The position numbers and the translations under genes are program-made. The notes under the pieces were generated by a model. It did not search any database. It saw nothing but the letters and a program-made list of their open reading frames with translations, and was not told the DNA's origin. From Mesorhizobium huakuii (lineage in GTDB: Bacteria > Pseudomonadota > Alphaproteobacteria > Rhizobiales > Rhizobiaceae), in the NCBI RefSeq assembly GCF_014189455.1, contig NZ_CP050296.1:434001-498000 (forward strand): 64,000 nucleotides of DNA, given 5' to 3'. Below are positions 1-9,054 of this stretch, in pieces; position 1 is the stretch's first letter, and each line of letters starts with the position of its first letter.

Positions 1-990
1 CTTCGCGAAATCAGGGCGTTGCGCCAGAATCTTACCATCAGCATCGCGCAAGATGCCGGCGGTGAAGAGGTAGTCGCCGATCGCGTCCATCTTGGCCGGA
101 TCCATCGCGCCGATGGCGCCGTTCTCTGCGCGCAGATAGTGGCCGTCGATCAGCGCCTTCAGCGACGCCTCGATCAATGCCGGGTTGGTCAGGGCATCCT
201 TGTTGGCGGCGATCAGCAGCGTGGCGGCTTCCCCGGGATGATCGACGGTGAACTGATAGCCGCGCCGCGTTGCCTGGATAAAAGCTGACGCCAGTGCCGG
301 GTTTGCCTGGAGATACGCTTCGCTCGACGAGATCAGCGTCGTGTGTTCGTCGGGCACGCCGTAATCGGCATAGACGAAGCTGCGCTGCTTGATGCCTTTG
401 AGTTCGGCCTCGACGCCCTCCCAGGTCGAGACCTCGAGCGTGAAGTCGACCGAACCGTTGGCCAGCGCTTCATAGGCGGATGTGCCGAGCGTCACCGTTT
501 CGAAATTGCCCTTGCCGCCATCATGGCGGATGATGGTCGAGATCAGCGCGTTTTCCCAGGCGCTGCCGAAGCCGCCATAGGTCAGGCCGTCAAGATCTTT
601 CGGGCTTTTGATCTGGCTGCGCGCCGCATTGAAGACCACGCGGCCGGTTTCCGACTGCACCACGGCATAGACGGCCTTCAGATCGGCACCGGCGGTCTTC
701 TGGGTGAACAGGCTGATGGTGCCGTTGATGCCGAAATCGGCGACGCGGTTGGCGACCAGCGTGCCGGCGCCGGTATCGCTGTAGGGCAGAATGTCGACCT
801 CCAAGCCGGCCTCGCGGTAAAACCCCTTGTCGCGTGCGACGAACAGCCCGATGTGGTTGGTGTTGACCGTCCAGTCCAGCGCGACGCTGACTTTTTGCGT
901 GGCCGCGAAGGAGCGGTTCGATCCGGCGATCAGCGGAAATCCGCTGGCAAGGGTGAGCAGCAAGGCCTGCCGGCGCGTCAAGTCAGTCAT
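1..990 (-). CDS. thiY: NMT1/THI5-like substrate-binding protein (ThiY-type), partial
   Basis: Last gene of the riboswitch-controlled operon; it runs off the left edge, so the C-terminus is missing. The protein starts with a twin-arginine-like export signal (TRRQALLLTLASG) followed by the NMT1/THI5 fold: VSVALDWTVNTNHIGLFVA near the start, then a DLDGLTYGGFGS segment. Family members bind thiamine-pyrimidine precursors in the periplasm and hand them to the ThiX/ThiZ importer. ATG at 990 is preferred over ATG at 996 because AAAGGA lies 7 nt before 990 but only 1 nt before 996. The start overlaps the ATPase stop by 8 nt, indicating translational coupling. Ligand identity (formylaminopyrimidine versus HMP) is inferred from the operon. 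Confidence 0.85.
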   Translation of the reverse strand, partial: MTDLTRRQALLLTLASGFPLIAGSNRSFAATQKVSVALDWTVNTNHIGLFVARDKGFYREAGLEVDILPYSDTGAGTLVANRVADFGINGTISLFTQKTAGADLKAVYAVVQSETGRVVFNAARSQIKSPKDLDGLTYGGFGSAWENALISTIIRHDGGKGNFETVTLGTSAYEALANGSVDFTLEVSTWEGVEAELKGIKQRSFVYADYGVPDEHTTLISSSEAYLQANPALASAFIQATRRGYQFTVDHPGEAATLLIAANKDALTNPALIEASLKALIDGHYLRAENGAIGAMDPAKMDAIGDYLFTAGILRDADGKILAQRPDFAK

Positions 991-1750
991 GGTCATGTCC
1001 TTTGGATGGTTGCGGGTTGAGCAAAATGTCGAGAATCTCGGCCTCGAGTGCGCCGGCCTGCTGCGCGGCGGCGCCGGTTGGATCGCGGGGGCGCGGCAAC
1101 GGCACTCCGATTTCACGCAGCACACGGGCCGGGCGCGCCGACAGCACATAGATGCGGTCGGACAGGAACACGGCCTCGCGCACATCATGGGTGATCAGCA
1201 GCGCGGTCCAGCGATGGTGCCGCCACATCTGCTCGAGCCAGCGCTGCATGGCCGCGCGGGTCAGCGCGTCGAGCGCGCCGAACGGCTCGTCGAGCAAAAG
1301 CATATCGCGCTCCTGCACCACCGTGCGCAGCAATGCCGCGCGCTGGCGCATGCCGCCCGAAAGCTGTGCCGGGAAATGCCGCTCGAAGCCGGCAAGCCCG
1401 AACTCGGCAAACAGCGGCGCGACACGCGCCCGCGCCGCTTTGCGTCTGACGCCTTGCACTTCGAGCCCGAGCGTCGCGTTGTCGAGGATGCGCCGCCACG
1501 GCATCAGCGCGTCGCGCTGCGGCATGAAGGCGAAATGCCTGCCATGGTCGTCGAGCGGCGCACCGTCGAACAACATCTCGCCCTCGCCATGCTCGGCACC
1601 CGTCAGGAGCTGGAACAGCGTCGACTTGCCGGCGCCCGACGGCCCAAGGATCGAGACGAATTCGCCGGCGCCGACGCTGAGCGAAATATCGGCGAGCACG
1701 TCGAGCCCGCCAAACGCTTTGTGCACATGCCGCAATTCGAGCCGGCTCAT
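983..1750 (-). CDS. thiZ: ABC transporter ATP-binding protein (ThiZ-type)
   Basis: A 255-aa cytoplasmic ATPase that should energise precursor uptake together with ThiX. Walker A (GPSGAGKST), the signature motif (LSGGMRQR), Walker B plus D-loop (MLLLDEPFGALD) and the switch histidine (LLITHD) are all present and in order, so the subunit looks functional. The start at 1750 overlaps the permease stop by 4 nt (ATGA), and the stop overlaps the downstream binding-protein start. A much longer in-frame reading upstream exists but is a shadow of the permease gene. Family: nitrate/sulfonate/pyrimidine ABC ATPases; specificity comes from the operon. Confidence 0.9.
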   Translation of the reverse strand: MSRLELRHVHKAFGGLDVLADISLSVGAGEFVSILGPSGAGKSTLFQLLTGAEHGEGEMLFDGAPLDDHGRHFAFMPQRDALMPWRRILDNATLGLEVQGVRRKAARARVAPLFAEFGLAGFERHFPAQLSGGMRQRAALLRTVVQERDMLLLDEPFGALDALTRAAMQRWLEQMWRHHRWTALLITHDVREAVFLSDRIYVLSARPARVLREIGVPLPRPRDPTGAAAQQAGALEAEILDILLNPQPSKGHDHD

Positions 1751-2568
1751 CCCTGCGCCCCCTTCCCTGCCGGCTGCCGGCCGGCCCGTTCCCAGGGCAT
1801 GGCGAGGCGCTGCAAGAGCACCGTCAGCCCGAACAGGATCAGCGTGAGCGCGGCACTGACGCCGACAGCGGCCAGAACCAGATCGGGGCGGAAATTGTTC
1901 TTGGCGTTGAGCATGTAGATGCCCAGCCCCTTCGCCGCGCCGGCATATTCGGCGAAGATCGCGCCGACCACGGCATAGGTGATGGAGATCCTCAAGCCGG
2001 CGAAGAAGTAGGGCAGCGCCGAAGGCAGCCGCGCCAGCACGAAGACGCGCCAGCGCCCCGCCCCCATGGCGCGCAGCATCTGGCCGATCTCGACCTCGGT
2101 CGCCTCGTAGCCCTGTACCAGAGCCACCAGCATCGGGAAGAAGGTGACCAGCGCCACCAGCATGATCTTCGGCGCCAGCCCGAAGCCGAACCACAGCACC
2201 ACCAGCGGCGCGATGGCCACCAGCGGCAAGGTCTGGCTGACGATGAAGACGGGAAACAGCGCGCGGCGCAGCGGCTGGAAGAAGTCGACCAACATCGACA
2301 GCGCGAAGGCGGCGCCGAGCGAGCAGGCAAAGCCGATCAGCGTGGCGCGGATGGTGGGAATGGCGTTGTCGATCAGCGCGTCGCGATTGAGCATCGCCTG
2401 TTCGAAGACGCGTGACGGCGCCGGCAGAATCGTCGGCTTGATGCCGGAATAGGTGGCGTAGATCTCCCACGTCACAAGGAGCAAGCCGACCGAGATGACG
2501 GCGGGTACGGCCTTGGCAAGGGAACCCACGAGCGGGCGTGACGCGACTGATGATGAGACCACGGGCAT
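1747..2568 (-). CDS. thiX: ABC transporter permease (ThiX-type)
   Basis: A 273-aa inner-membrane permease of the BPD_transp_1/SsuC-like class. Several hydrophobic segments are visible (residues about 20-40, 80-100, 115-160, 205-225, 240-260). The cytoplasmic EAA-type loop is recognisable around the segment ending AMGAGRWRVFVLARLPSALP, which docks onto the ATPase. It lies 35 nt downstream of the YkoF-like gene and overlaps the ATPase gene by 4 nt, so the four genes form one transcription unit under the TPP riboswitch. Confidence 0.9.
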   Translation of the reverse strand: MPVVSSSVASRPLVGSLAKAVPAVISVGLLLVTWEIYATYSGIKPTILPAPSRVFEQAMLNRDALIDNAIPTIRATLIGFACSLGAAFALSMLVDFFQPLRRALFPVFIVSQTLPLVAIAPLVVLWFGFGLAPKIMLVALVTFFPMLVALVQGYEATEVEIGQMLRAMGAGRWRVFVLARLPSALPYFFAGLRISITYAVVGAIFAEYAGAAKGLGIYMLNAKNNFRPDLVLAAVGVSAALTLILFGLTVLLQRLAMPWERAGRQPAGKGAQG

Positions 2569-2603
2569 AACCTTTGACGGGGTCGCGCCGAAGCGCGGCC
2601 GGC

Positions 2604-3212
2604 TTAGACAGCCGACGGGCTGTTGGCCGAAACCGTGACGTCAAGGGTTACGTGGCCGGCGCCTGGCCCGAAGCGGCAGAAAGCCTCGTTCAGCGCCGAA
2701 AAGATCGCGCCCGTATCGCCGCGCAGCTTGGTGCAGAAATTCTTGGAGCGATCGTAGACGCCGGACTGTTTCAGGAAATCGATGCAGCCATAAATCTCGT
2801 CCATGTGGTCGCCGGCGCCCATCACATAGAGCGAGAATTGCGCCGCCGCCGGCTGGCCGGTGGCAGCAGCTTTGCGCACGGCGGTGATGGCGGCTTCCTT
2901 GCGTGGGCCGAGCGGCCCGACAGGTCCGCCAAACGCGTCGGAGCGGCAGATCGGATCGTCCGGCTCGCCCGGGCAGCCGCGCGAAATGGCCGCCGACAGC
3001 ACGCAATGCTTGCCGCTCCGCGCCGCCGCCACGAACAGGTCGCGCAGCGCCGGGAACAACACTTCGGGCGGCCCGACCAGCAAGGTCGAGATGTCGTCGG
3101 TCTCGATCCTGAGCCTGTCCCGGTAGGGATCGAGCGCGCCGAGCGCGCCGAGGATGACGCCGACGAAATCGTCGGCCATGGGATATAGGGAAATCTGTGC
3201 GCCTGAAAACAT
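2604..3212 (-). CDS. ykoF: YkoF-like thiamine/hydroxymethylpyrimidine-binding protein
   Basis: A 202-aa soluble protein of the YkoF family, starting MFSGAQISLYPM and containing two related halves (near residues 5-85 and 115-200; second half begins QFSLYVMG). YkoF proteins bind thiamine and HMP through tandem ferredoxin-like domains and travel with thiamine-precursor transporters. The first ATG lies directly at the 3' edge of the TPP riboswitch, consistent with translation control by sequestering the ribosome binding site. Identification rests on the start motif, the duplicated architecture and the riboswitch/thiXYZ context. Confidence 0.88.
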   Translation of the reverse strand: MFSGAQISLYPMADDFVGVILGALGALDPYRDRLRIETDDISTLLVGPPEVLFPALRDLFVAAARSGKHCVLSAAISRGCPGEPDDPICRSDAFGGPVGPLGPRKEAAITAVRKAAATGQPAAAQFSLYVMGAGDHMDEIYGCIDFLKQSGVYDRSKNFCTKLRGDTGAIFSALNEAFCRFGPGAGHVTLDVTVSANSPSAV

Positions 3213-3217
3213 AGCCC

Positions 3218-3310
3218 GCCTCGCTCCGCTGGTATTACCCAGATCAGCTTCTAGGGTCTGTGGGCTTTGCCGCCCCCGTCTCAGCCCCGACCGTACGGAG
3301 CACCCCTGTG
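3218..3310 (-). promoter_or_regulatory. TPP riboswitch (THI element)
   Basis: On the minus strand the conserved THI-box blocks are present in order: GGGGTGC near 3300-3306, GCTGAGA near 3280-3286, and CTGATCTGGGTAATACCAGC at about 3228-3247, followed by GGAGCGAGG. This is the canonical thiamine pyrophosphate aptamer. It sits immediately before the YkoF-like start codon, so TPP binding most likely blocks initiation of the whole ykoF-thiXZY operon. Confidence 0.95.
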
Positions 3311-3519
3311 GATGGGCGCGTTAAAGCACCATTCGAACCGAAGGGGAAGCCGTTTTTTCAGCGCACCGCGCCAAAAGCATTGCACCAGATCTGGGTAGCG
3401 GCGGTCGATCACTGGAGATCCGAGCAAGCCGGCTTCGCCCAACACCGTCGATCCGGCAGCAAGCACCACCTCCACCACACCGGGCGACATGAACTCCGAT
3501 GCAAGCAAGTCATCGCCAT

Positions 3520-3565
3520 AAACAAAGAAAGCCGCGGGGCATCCGCCCCGCGGCTTTCTTTGTTT
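3520..3565. terminator. Strong hairpin terminator
   Basis: A perfect inverted repeat with 21-nt arms and a 4-nt ATCC loop. The GC-rich core (GCCGCGGGGC) is flanked by A/T-rich outer arms, so it can terminate in both directions. It lies 36 nt beyond the msrA stop on the minus strand. The 200 nt between it and the riboswitch hold no supported gene. Confidence 0.85.
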
Positions 3566-3600
3566 CGACATCGCTTCCCAACGATGCGTTTCGCCAAACG

Positions 3601-4119
3601 TCAGGACGCGGCCTTCTCACGCACCGGCAGCTTCCAGCCCGGCCTGACGAAATGGCAGGTGTAGCCGTTAGGATATTTCTCCAGATAATCCTGATGCTCG
3701 GGCTCGGCTTCCCAGAAGGCACCGGCCGGCGCGACTTCGGTGACGACCTTGCCAGGCCACAGGCCGGAGGCATCGACATCGGCGATGGTGTCTTCGGCCA
3801 CGTGCTTTTGCTCGTCGCTGGTATAGTAGATCGCCGAACGGTAGCTCATCCCGACATCGTTGCCCTGGCGGTTGCGCGTCGTCGGATCGTGGATCTGGAA
3901 AAAGCGCTCCAGCAGCGTGCGATAGCTGATCACGGCCGGATCGAAATTGATCTCGATGGCTTCGGCATGAGTGCCGTGATTGCGGTAGGTGGCGTTTGGC
4001 ACATCGCCGCCGCTATAGCCGACACGGGTGGAGATGACGCCGGGATAGCGCCGTATCAGATCCTGCATGCCCCAGAAACAACCACCGGCAAGCACTGCGC
4101 GTTCGATCGAAGTCGCCAT
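3601..4119 (-). CDS. msrA: Peptide methionine sulfoxide reductase MsrA
   Basis: A 172-aa cytosolic enzyme that reduces methionine-S-sulfoxide in proteins. The catalytic motif GCFWG (Cys at about residue 14) is present, as are the family segments RVGYSGG and [25 protein letters not shown] and YRSAIYY. ATG at 4119 is preceded by GAGGAGA; the longer upstream reading is not needed. Single-gene unit ending at the hairpin at 3520-3565. Confidence 0.95.
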   Translation of the reverse strand: MATSIERAVLAGGCFWGMQDLIRRYPGVISTRVGYSGGDVPNATYRNHGTHAEAIEINFDPAVISYRTLLERFFQIHDPTTRNRQGNDVGMSYRSAIYYTSDEQKHVAEDTIADVDASGLWPGKVVTEVAPAGAFWEAEPEHQDYLEKYPNGYTCHFVRPGWKLPVREKAAS

Positions 4120-4294
4120 GTCACGTCTCCTCAAAAGGCAATTCCATTCGCGTAGCGGTTTCCCGTCCGGAATTGCGCAGACAAAATTGGATTTCCCAAT
4201 AAATGGGCATTGTCGCCTGCTTCGTCCAGTCGCATGGAGACGAACGCAGCCATGCGCGAACGATATTACGACGCGGCTAAGGGATCGAACCGCT

Positions 4295-5881
4295 TCAATT
4301 ACGCGGATGCCGGGTCCGGCTGTCGGCGTCAAGCGGCAGATACCGCGTGCCAGGCGGAATGGCGGCAAAGCTGATTGCCACAGGCGGCGCCGTGCGCGAC
4401 CAGTTGAAAAGAACGGTCTTGACCGGCCGGTTGCCCAGCCATGTCCGCAACTGCGGCGGCACGCCATGCCCAGGCCAAACCATCAGCATGCCGTGGTCGC
4501 GCAAGCGCTGCCTGGTGATCCAGGGCGCGAACCGGGTATCGAGGTCGGTGAAGATCGACGGCTTGTCATAGGCATTGAGGCCCGCGAGCATGGCCAATTG
4601 GGTATCGCCGCCGACAATGTCGAGCCGGCCGGGCGCGGCCGCATGCCAAACCGCCTCGGCCTCGTCCGAGATCGGCTGCGCCGGCCAGCAGACGGCGTCG
4701 AGGCGCCCCCGCACATTGCAGCCCGTCCAGCGGAGGGTCGCATAGGCGCCCGACATGGTGACGATGCAGAGGAAGGCACAGATCGCCAGCCTTCGCATCT
4801 CGATGGCGCCGAGCCGGTGGCCGAGAAAGGCGAGCACCGTAACACCGACAAGATTGTACATCGGCGCCCCCCAGGACTCGCCGGTGCCGGTGAACAACGA
4901 GGCCACCATGATCAGGGTCGCCGGCCCAAGCCCCATCCACACGAGATAGACCAGAATGCCGCGTTCGACGGGAGCTTCGGGAGCGGGCGAGCGCCGCAGC
5001 AGCCCCGATATCGCCAGCACCAGGAGGAAGCCTGAGAGCCCGGCCAGTTGGACGCCGATATAGTAGAGGCGCGCGCGGTGTTCGGTTACCCACACGTCAC
5101 GGTCGGCAAAATAGGTCAATGGCAAGAAGTCGATGCGGTAGAGCGCGATGGCCAGCGGCGCCGCAACGGCGAGAAAAACGGCAAGGCCGAGCCATGGCCA
5201 AGGCGTCGCCAGCCGGCTGCGCGCGCGCGCGTCGGACAGCAGCCATAGGGCGCCAAAGGCGAGCAGCAGGCCGGTGGAGAACTTGGCATAGAGCCCGACG
5301 CCCGACACCAGCCCAAGCGCCAGCCACCAGCCAGGCCCGCCACCACGGCCGGCGCGCCAAAGCAGCCAGCAGATGGCCGCCCAGAACGGCATCTGCGCAT
5401 AGTCATGATTGAATTGCGGGGTCGGCCAGCCGAAGAAATAGACCGAGGGCATCAAAAGCACGGCAGCCAGCGCCCGGCGTTGCCCGAGTATGTCGCGGGC
5501 CAGCAGATAGACCAGGATGAAGGTCGACGAAATCGTCAGCTGGGCGAGCAGATATTGCGGCCAGTGGAACGATCCGGTCAGAAGATGGCTGGTTTCGAGA
5601 AGCCAGCCCGGAAGCTGCGGGTGCTTGTAGGTCAAAAGCACCCATTCGCGGCCCCACATGAAACCTTCCACGACATCGCCAGGCGGCGCGGGGTCGATCA
5701 GTGCCGGCACCACCGTCCAGCACAGGATCTGCACCAGGCACAGAAGCGCGAGCAAATACCAGGGATGGCGAAGCAGGCCGGGCCAGACCGATGACGAGTC
5801 GAGGCCGGTGGCAGTCAGCCCCGCCGGCGCCCAACCATCCATGGAGTCGTCTATTCCCACCATGCGGCGCTTAAACCACAT
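4295..5881 (-). CDS. GT39-family integral membrane glycosyltransferase
   Basis: A 528-aa polytopic membrane protein of the ArnT/PMT-like GT39 group, which moves sugars from polyprenyl-phosphate donors on the outer face of the inner membrane. After an N-terminal TM (residues about 40-60) comes the family-type loop [18 protein letters not shown] and then HPQLPGWL, the usual position of the catalytic acidic residues. About ten further hydrophobic segments follow, with a periplasmic C-terminal domain from about residue 400. An alternative start is the Met seven codons in. The acceptor is unknown; a neighbouring polysaccharide locus is not seen. Confidence 0.75.
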   Translation of the reverse strand: MWFKRRMVGIDDSMDGWAPAGLTATGLDSSSVWPGLLRHPWYLLALLCLVQILCWTVVPALIDPAPPGDVVEGFMWGREWVLLTYKHPQLPGWLLETSHLLTGSFHWPQYLLAQLTISSTFILVYLLARDILGQRRALAAVLLMPSVYFFGWPTPQFNHDYAQMPFWAAICWLLWRAGRGGGPGWWLALGLVSGVGLYAKFSTGLLLAFGALWLLSDARARSRLATPWPWLGLAVFLAVAAPLAIALYRIDFLPLTYFADRDVWVTEHRARLYYIGVQLAGLSGFLLVLAISGLLRRSPAPEAPVERGILVYLVWMGLGPATLIMVASLFTGTGESWGAPMYNLVGVTVLAFLGHRLGAIEMRRLAICAFLCIVTMSGAYATLRWTGCNVRGRLDAVCWPAQPISDEAEAVWHAAAPGRLDIVGGDTQLAMLAGLNAYDKPSIFTDLDTRFAPWITRQRLRDHGMLMVWPGHGVPPQLRTWLGNRPVKTVLFNWSRTAPPVAISFAAIPPGTRYLPLDADSRTRHPRN

Positions 5882-6041
5882 CGTCCGGTTTGCCGAACAG
5901 CCCCAACCTCAAAGCTTACGAAAAAGTATACTTGCTGGCCATTGCAAGACCAAGATTGAGCGGGAGTTTCGGCGCTCCGTTGACTTCCCCCGGCAGAACA
6001 AGCCCGCCCATCTGATCCTGTCTGAACATCCCGGATATTCG

Positions 6042-6749
6042 ATGCGTCACCAGCATGCCGTCATCCACCACCGCGCGCTCGACTTCTGGCTGGCGCGTGC
6101 GGCCGTCCTCGTCATCATCTGTCTGCAGCTCCTGGTGATCAACGATCTTTCGTTTGGCCCCCGCTGGCTGGCGCCGGCGCTCGAGGCCACCCTGCTCGTG
6201 CCTCTGTCCGTCGCCACCGCCTGGACACAGGTCGCCACCCTGAAAGCGATCGAGGAAGAGCACTGGTACCTGGTCGGCCGGTTTCGCGTCATGATCCGCA
6301 GGACGGCGCTGGTGATGACCGGCGTCGTCAGCGTCATGAATTGCGGTTCACTGGTGTTCCTGGTGCGCGCGCTGCTGGCAGGCCATGCCGGCTCCAGCGG
6401 CCAGACGCTGCTGATCGACGCGCTCAATATCTGGGTCACCAATGTCATCGTCTTTGCCCTGTGGTTCTGGAGCACCGACCGCGGCGGGCCGCCGACCTGC
6501 GGCCTCGTCAAACGCGCCCAATCCGATTTCCTGTTCCCGCAAATGACCTTGAACGACCGCGAGATCCGCGACTGGCTGCCTGGCTTCGTCGACTATTTCT
6601 TCCTCGCTTTCACCAATGCGACGGCGTTTTCGCCGACCGACACCTTGCCGCTCTCCCAGCGCGCCAAGCTTTTGATGATGGCCGAGGCGATGATCTCGCT
6701 GCTGACGATCGCACTGGTCGCGGCCCGTGCCGTCAACATCCTCGCCTAA
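6042..6749 (+). CDS. DUF1345-like integral membrane protein
   Basis: A 235-aa protein with about five hydrophobic segments (residues 15-35, 45-65, 90-115, 130-150, 205-230). The C-terminal region FTNATAFSPTDTLPLS then AKLLMMAEAMISL resembles the conserved end of DUF1345 membrane proteins, whose function is unknown. The ATG at 6042 was chosen because the open frame upstream to 5658 is antisense to the GT39 gene and lacks membrane character. Confidence 0.7.
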   Translation: MRHQHAVIHHRALDFWLARAAVLVIICLQLLVINDLSFGPRWLAPALEATLLVPLSVATAWTQVATLKAIEEEHWYLVGRFRVMIRRTALVMTGVVSVMNCGSLVFLVRALLAGHAGSSGQTLLIDALNIWVTNVIVFALWFWSTDRGGPPTCGLVKRAQSDFLFPQMTLNDREIRDWLPGFVDYFFLAFTNATAFSPTDTLPLSQRAKLLMMAEAMISLLTIALVAARAVNILA

Positions 6750-6841
6750 GGTGCGTTGAGATTCAGGCATGAAAACAAAAACCTAAAGCGCGTCGCCCGA
6801 ATCCGTTCAAAACGCGATGCGCGTTAGGCCCAGAAACGCAA

Positions 6842-6868
6842 AATAGCCCGCCCAACGAGCGGGCTATT
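6842..6868. terminator. Hairpin terminator between convergent genes
   Basis: Inverted repeat AATAGCCCGC / GCGGGCTATT with a 7-nt loop, placed between the convergent membrane-protein gene (ends 6749, plus) and the GNAT gene (ends 6915, minus). It can serve both. Confidence 0.75.
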
Positions 6869-6914
6869 GGATGGTCTGCGACGGTCTCGAAGCTGGAGCG
6901 GACGGACGATCCCC

Positions 6915-7385
6915 TCAATCCGCGCCGAGGTCGCGTTCGAACACCACCTGGTCGCGCAGCGGAATGCCATTCACAGCCGAGCCTTCGGGGTAACCGGTCG
7001 ACGGCCCGAACGCATCCTGCACGATGCGAAACATCCGAAAGCCCTGTCTCTGGTAAAATCGCAGATTGCCGATATCGGCCGCCGCGGTCGAAACGATCAG
7101 GCGCCGGCCGTAGCGCTCTCGACAGCGGGTGATTGCCGCCGCGACGAGGGCACGCCCCAACCCCTCGCTCTGCCTTGCCGGACGGACCGCCAGGCTCTTG
7201 AGTTCGAAGACCCCGCCCTCGCCTGTCTCGATGAGCTGCACATGGCCGACGATCCTGTTTCCATCCCGCGCGACCAGCACCTCGCCCTTGTCGATATAGC
7301 CGGAAACCTGCGTGGGAGAATCGTCGGCAAGGGTAACCAGCGGCAGCAATATTTCGCGGTCCCCGTCATATCGTTCAATCTGCAT
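6915..7385 (-). CDS. GNAT-family N-acetyltransferase
   Basis: A 156-aa acetyl-CoA-dependent acetyltransferase. The GNAT core is visible: motif D-like strand VLVARDGNRIVGHVQL, motif A ELKSLAVRPARQSEGLGRAL (acetyl-CoA pyrophosphate loop with Q/RxxGxG/A character), and motif B NLRFYQRQGF. It starts with MQIERYDGDR. The substrate cannot be deduced. Flanked by terminators on both sides, so probably monocistronic. Confidence 0.85.
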   Translation of the reverse strand: MQIERYDGDREILLPLVTLADDSPTQVSGYIDKGEVLVARDGNRIVGHVQLIETGEGGVFELKSLAVRPARQSEGLGRALVAAAITRCRERYGRRLIVSTAAADIGNLRFYQRQGFRMFRIVQDAFGPSTGYPEGSAVNGIPLRDQVVFERDLGAD

Positions 7386-7473
7386 CCGTAAGCCCAGGCT
7401 GGATTAATGCCGCCGCGAGTTCGGCAGCCTTGCTCCGGGATATAGCAGCGGCCGGTCAGGCGCCACAAACGCA

Positions 7474-7509
7474 AAAAGCCCGCCCCGGCGTGAGCCGAGG
7501 CGGGCTTTG
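7474..7509. terminator. Hairpin terminator
   Basis: AAAGCCCGCC ... GGCGGGCTTT with a 14-nt loop and flanking A/T residues. It lies upstream of the GNAT gene and downstream (minus strand) of the phage-gene remnant at 7560. Confidence 0.7.
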
Positions 7510-7559
7510 GGTCGATCGAGCCGGCCGGTACGGATTTTCGACGCCGGGCAAGCCTGGAG

Positions 7560-7680
7560 CTATTCCTCGGAAGCTGCTCTGAACTTCCGCACGATCACTT
7601 CGAACAAAATATCCGAAATCCACATCGCAGACACGCCGATCAGGAAGGCGGCGGCAAGCGTCCGAAGGGCAATTGGTGGT
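7560..7680 (-). pseudogene. Remnant duplicate of the phage membrane gene at 8734
   Basis: The C-terminal 33 residues encoded here (LAAAFLIGVSAMWISDILF, then VIVRKFRAASEE) closely match the end of the intact gene at 8734-9054 (same segment with Cys for Ser and RPATED at the end). The 48 codons upstream in this frame bear no relation to that gene, so only the 3' part was duplicated or survived. It suggests that phage-derived DNA reaches left to about 7.5 kb. Confidence 0.6.
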
Positions 7681-7788
7681 GGCTTCACCTCGATCGAACG
7701 TCGGTTGCTCCTCGCCTGGATGCCTTCGCAGTCAGGACTGCATGTGAAGAATACTGGCCGTCGATCGCGCCCCGCCGCGTGCAATCTG

Positions 7789-7902
7789 TCATTCAAACCA
7801 GCCAAACGTAACGCTAACCACCAAGACCGCGATCAAGATTGAGAGCGGCACCGCCATGAACAGCCCAGCTTCTAAAAATCGGGTTTCCTTGTCACTGAAC
7901 AT
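7789..7902 (-). CDS. Small single-TM peptide
   Basis: A 37-aa ORF starting MFSDKETRFLEAG with one clear hydrophobic segment (residues about 13-33, VPLSILIAVLVVSV) and ending FGWFE. The shape is like small phage or host membrane peptides, but no family is recognised. It lies between the phage-gene remnant and an empty stretch. Support is only the open frame and hydrophobicity. Confidence 0.35.
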   Translation of the reverse strand: MFSDKETRFLEAGLFMAVPLSILIAVLVVSVTFGWFE

Positions 7903-8429
7903 TAGGCCTGCCTCATTAAGCTTCGCTCAGATAGAAGCTGCGAAGCCTGTTTCAGTTCCGAATGCCGGCGCCCTGCGATCCACGAGCGATCTGGCTAAAC
8001 ATGGTTGCCTGGAGAGCGAAATCAGTTCGGTTTCCCCAATGATGCCGGCCATCTATTTTGCAATGATACGGGAGGCCAGCGCATCATTCGATTGGTGCTC
8101 CATTCCGCCCTAACCAGGGCGCGGGGGGCTTCCGAAGCAAATTAGCGCGCCCAAATGCTGGTGTTCCCGGAGACGCGACAAGGCCCCAATACGAAAAGCC
8201 CGCCGGCCGGAGCCAGCGCGCCTTGCCCTTCCTTCGTTCGCATGTTTCGCTGATATGAGCAGGGGTGCATCATCTTCGCCAGTCGGCGCTGCCATCCTCA
8301 AGGCCCTGCCGGTCAGGCCCAGTGGCCTTCCGCTGCCAGTCCCCTCTAGCAACCAAGCCGCTGGGCCGCAGGTGACGTGATTTGCGCCTCATATGCGGCA
8401 TGAAGGCGCCGAACAGAAGGTGTTGCTCG
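7903..8429. other. Gene-poor stretch
   Basis: No coding region is supported. A minus-strand terminator-like hairpin at 8197-8222 shares about 25 identical bases with the terminator at 63375-63405. The open frames here lack ribosome sites and recognisable protein features. Confidence 0.5.
8197..8222 (-). terminator. Terminator-like hairpin, shared with 63375-63405
   Basis: On the minus strand GCTGGCTCCGGCCGGCGGGC followed by TTTTC. The same 25 bases recur 55 kb away as part of a longer, better hairpin with six T residues. It is read here as a widely used terminator type and not as an attachment site. Confidence 0.45.
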
Positions 8430-8636
8430 ATGCTCCGGACTGACAATGGCGCGGCGCTCAGGCTTTCAGATTTTGCCGATCCTAACGACGCAGTGATTGC
8501 CGCAATCGAACTCTATGGGCCGGAAGCGCAGACCGCAGCGGCCTATTGTGCCATGGAAGCACACTTCGCCGGGCGACTGGCCGATTTCCGCCTCTGGTGC
8601 GAAGTCTTTCGCGTCTTCAAAACCAGATTCCATTGA
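8430..8636 (+). CDS. Small hypothetical protein
   Basis: A 68-aa ORF starting MLRTDNGAALRL. It has a helical, acidic/aromatic composition (AVIAAIELYGPEAQTAAAYCAMEAHF, then LWCEVFRVFK) like small alphaproteobacterial proteins with a GPEA...A..C pattern and an aromatic C-terminal WCEVFR segment. No function is known. An in-frame start 48 nt upstream is possible. Confidence 0.45.
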   Translation: MLRTDNGAALRLSDFADPNDAVIAAIELYGPEAQTAAAYCAMEAHFAGRLADFRLWCEVFRVFKTRFH

Positions 8637-8733
8637 GAGGCACATATATCTGGGCCTAAGGCCGCCCCGGCCATCAGCGCGTTCGCGCCGCGCAGCCTGC
8701 CGGGAAGATAACGAAGCAACCATCCGCGGCCTT

Positions 8734-9054
8734 TCAGTCCTCCGTCGCTGGCCTGAACTTCCGCACGATCACCTCGAACAGAATATCCGATATCCACATG
8801 GCGCAGACGCCGATGAGAAAAGCAGCCGCCAGCGTCGTGGTGTCGTCATTGGCCAGCGGCAGGCCCGTGGCGCGGGAATATTGGACCACGGGCAGCGTCA
8901 GATAGGCGGCGGCGAGTGCGCCGCAGATCGGCGACGCCACCATCTCTCGCAGCTTGTAGCGGTGGCGCGACAAAGCACGCAGGACACCGCCGGCCAGACC
9001 GGCGACGACGACCGGTCCCTTGATGCCGAGCAGGTCGAAGACATCGTGCATCAT
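8734..9054 (-). CDS. Phage-module membrane protein, last gene of the lysis cluster
   Basis: A 106-aa protein with three probable TM segments (residues about 10-28, 42-60, 72-95), starting MMHDVFDLLGIKG. It is the final gene of a tightly overlapping five-gene lysis block; its ATG overlaps the stop of the preceding 35-aa gene by 4 nt. The size and topology fit a holin or antiholin, but no holin family is firmly recognised. Its 3' end is duplicated at 7560-7680. Confidence 0.6.
   Translation of the reverse strand: MMHDVFDLLGIKGPVVVAGLAGGVLRALSRHRYKLREMVASPICGALAAAYLTLPVVQYSRATGLPLANDDTTTLAAAFLIGVCAMWISDILFEVIVRKFRPATED

Noticed and set aside
983-2644. 553-aa single open frame covering ATPase and upstream
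   Set aside because: Its first 298 codons are a shadow of the permease; the real ATPase starts at 1750.
3281-3571. 96-aa minus-strand ORF before the riboswitch
   Set aside because: Its N-terminus is encoded by the terminator hairpin and its C-terminus by the riboswitch; no ribosome site.
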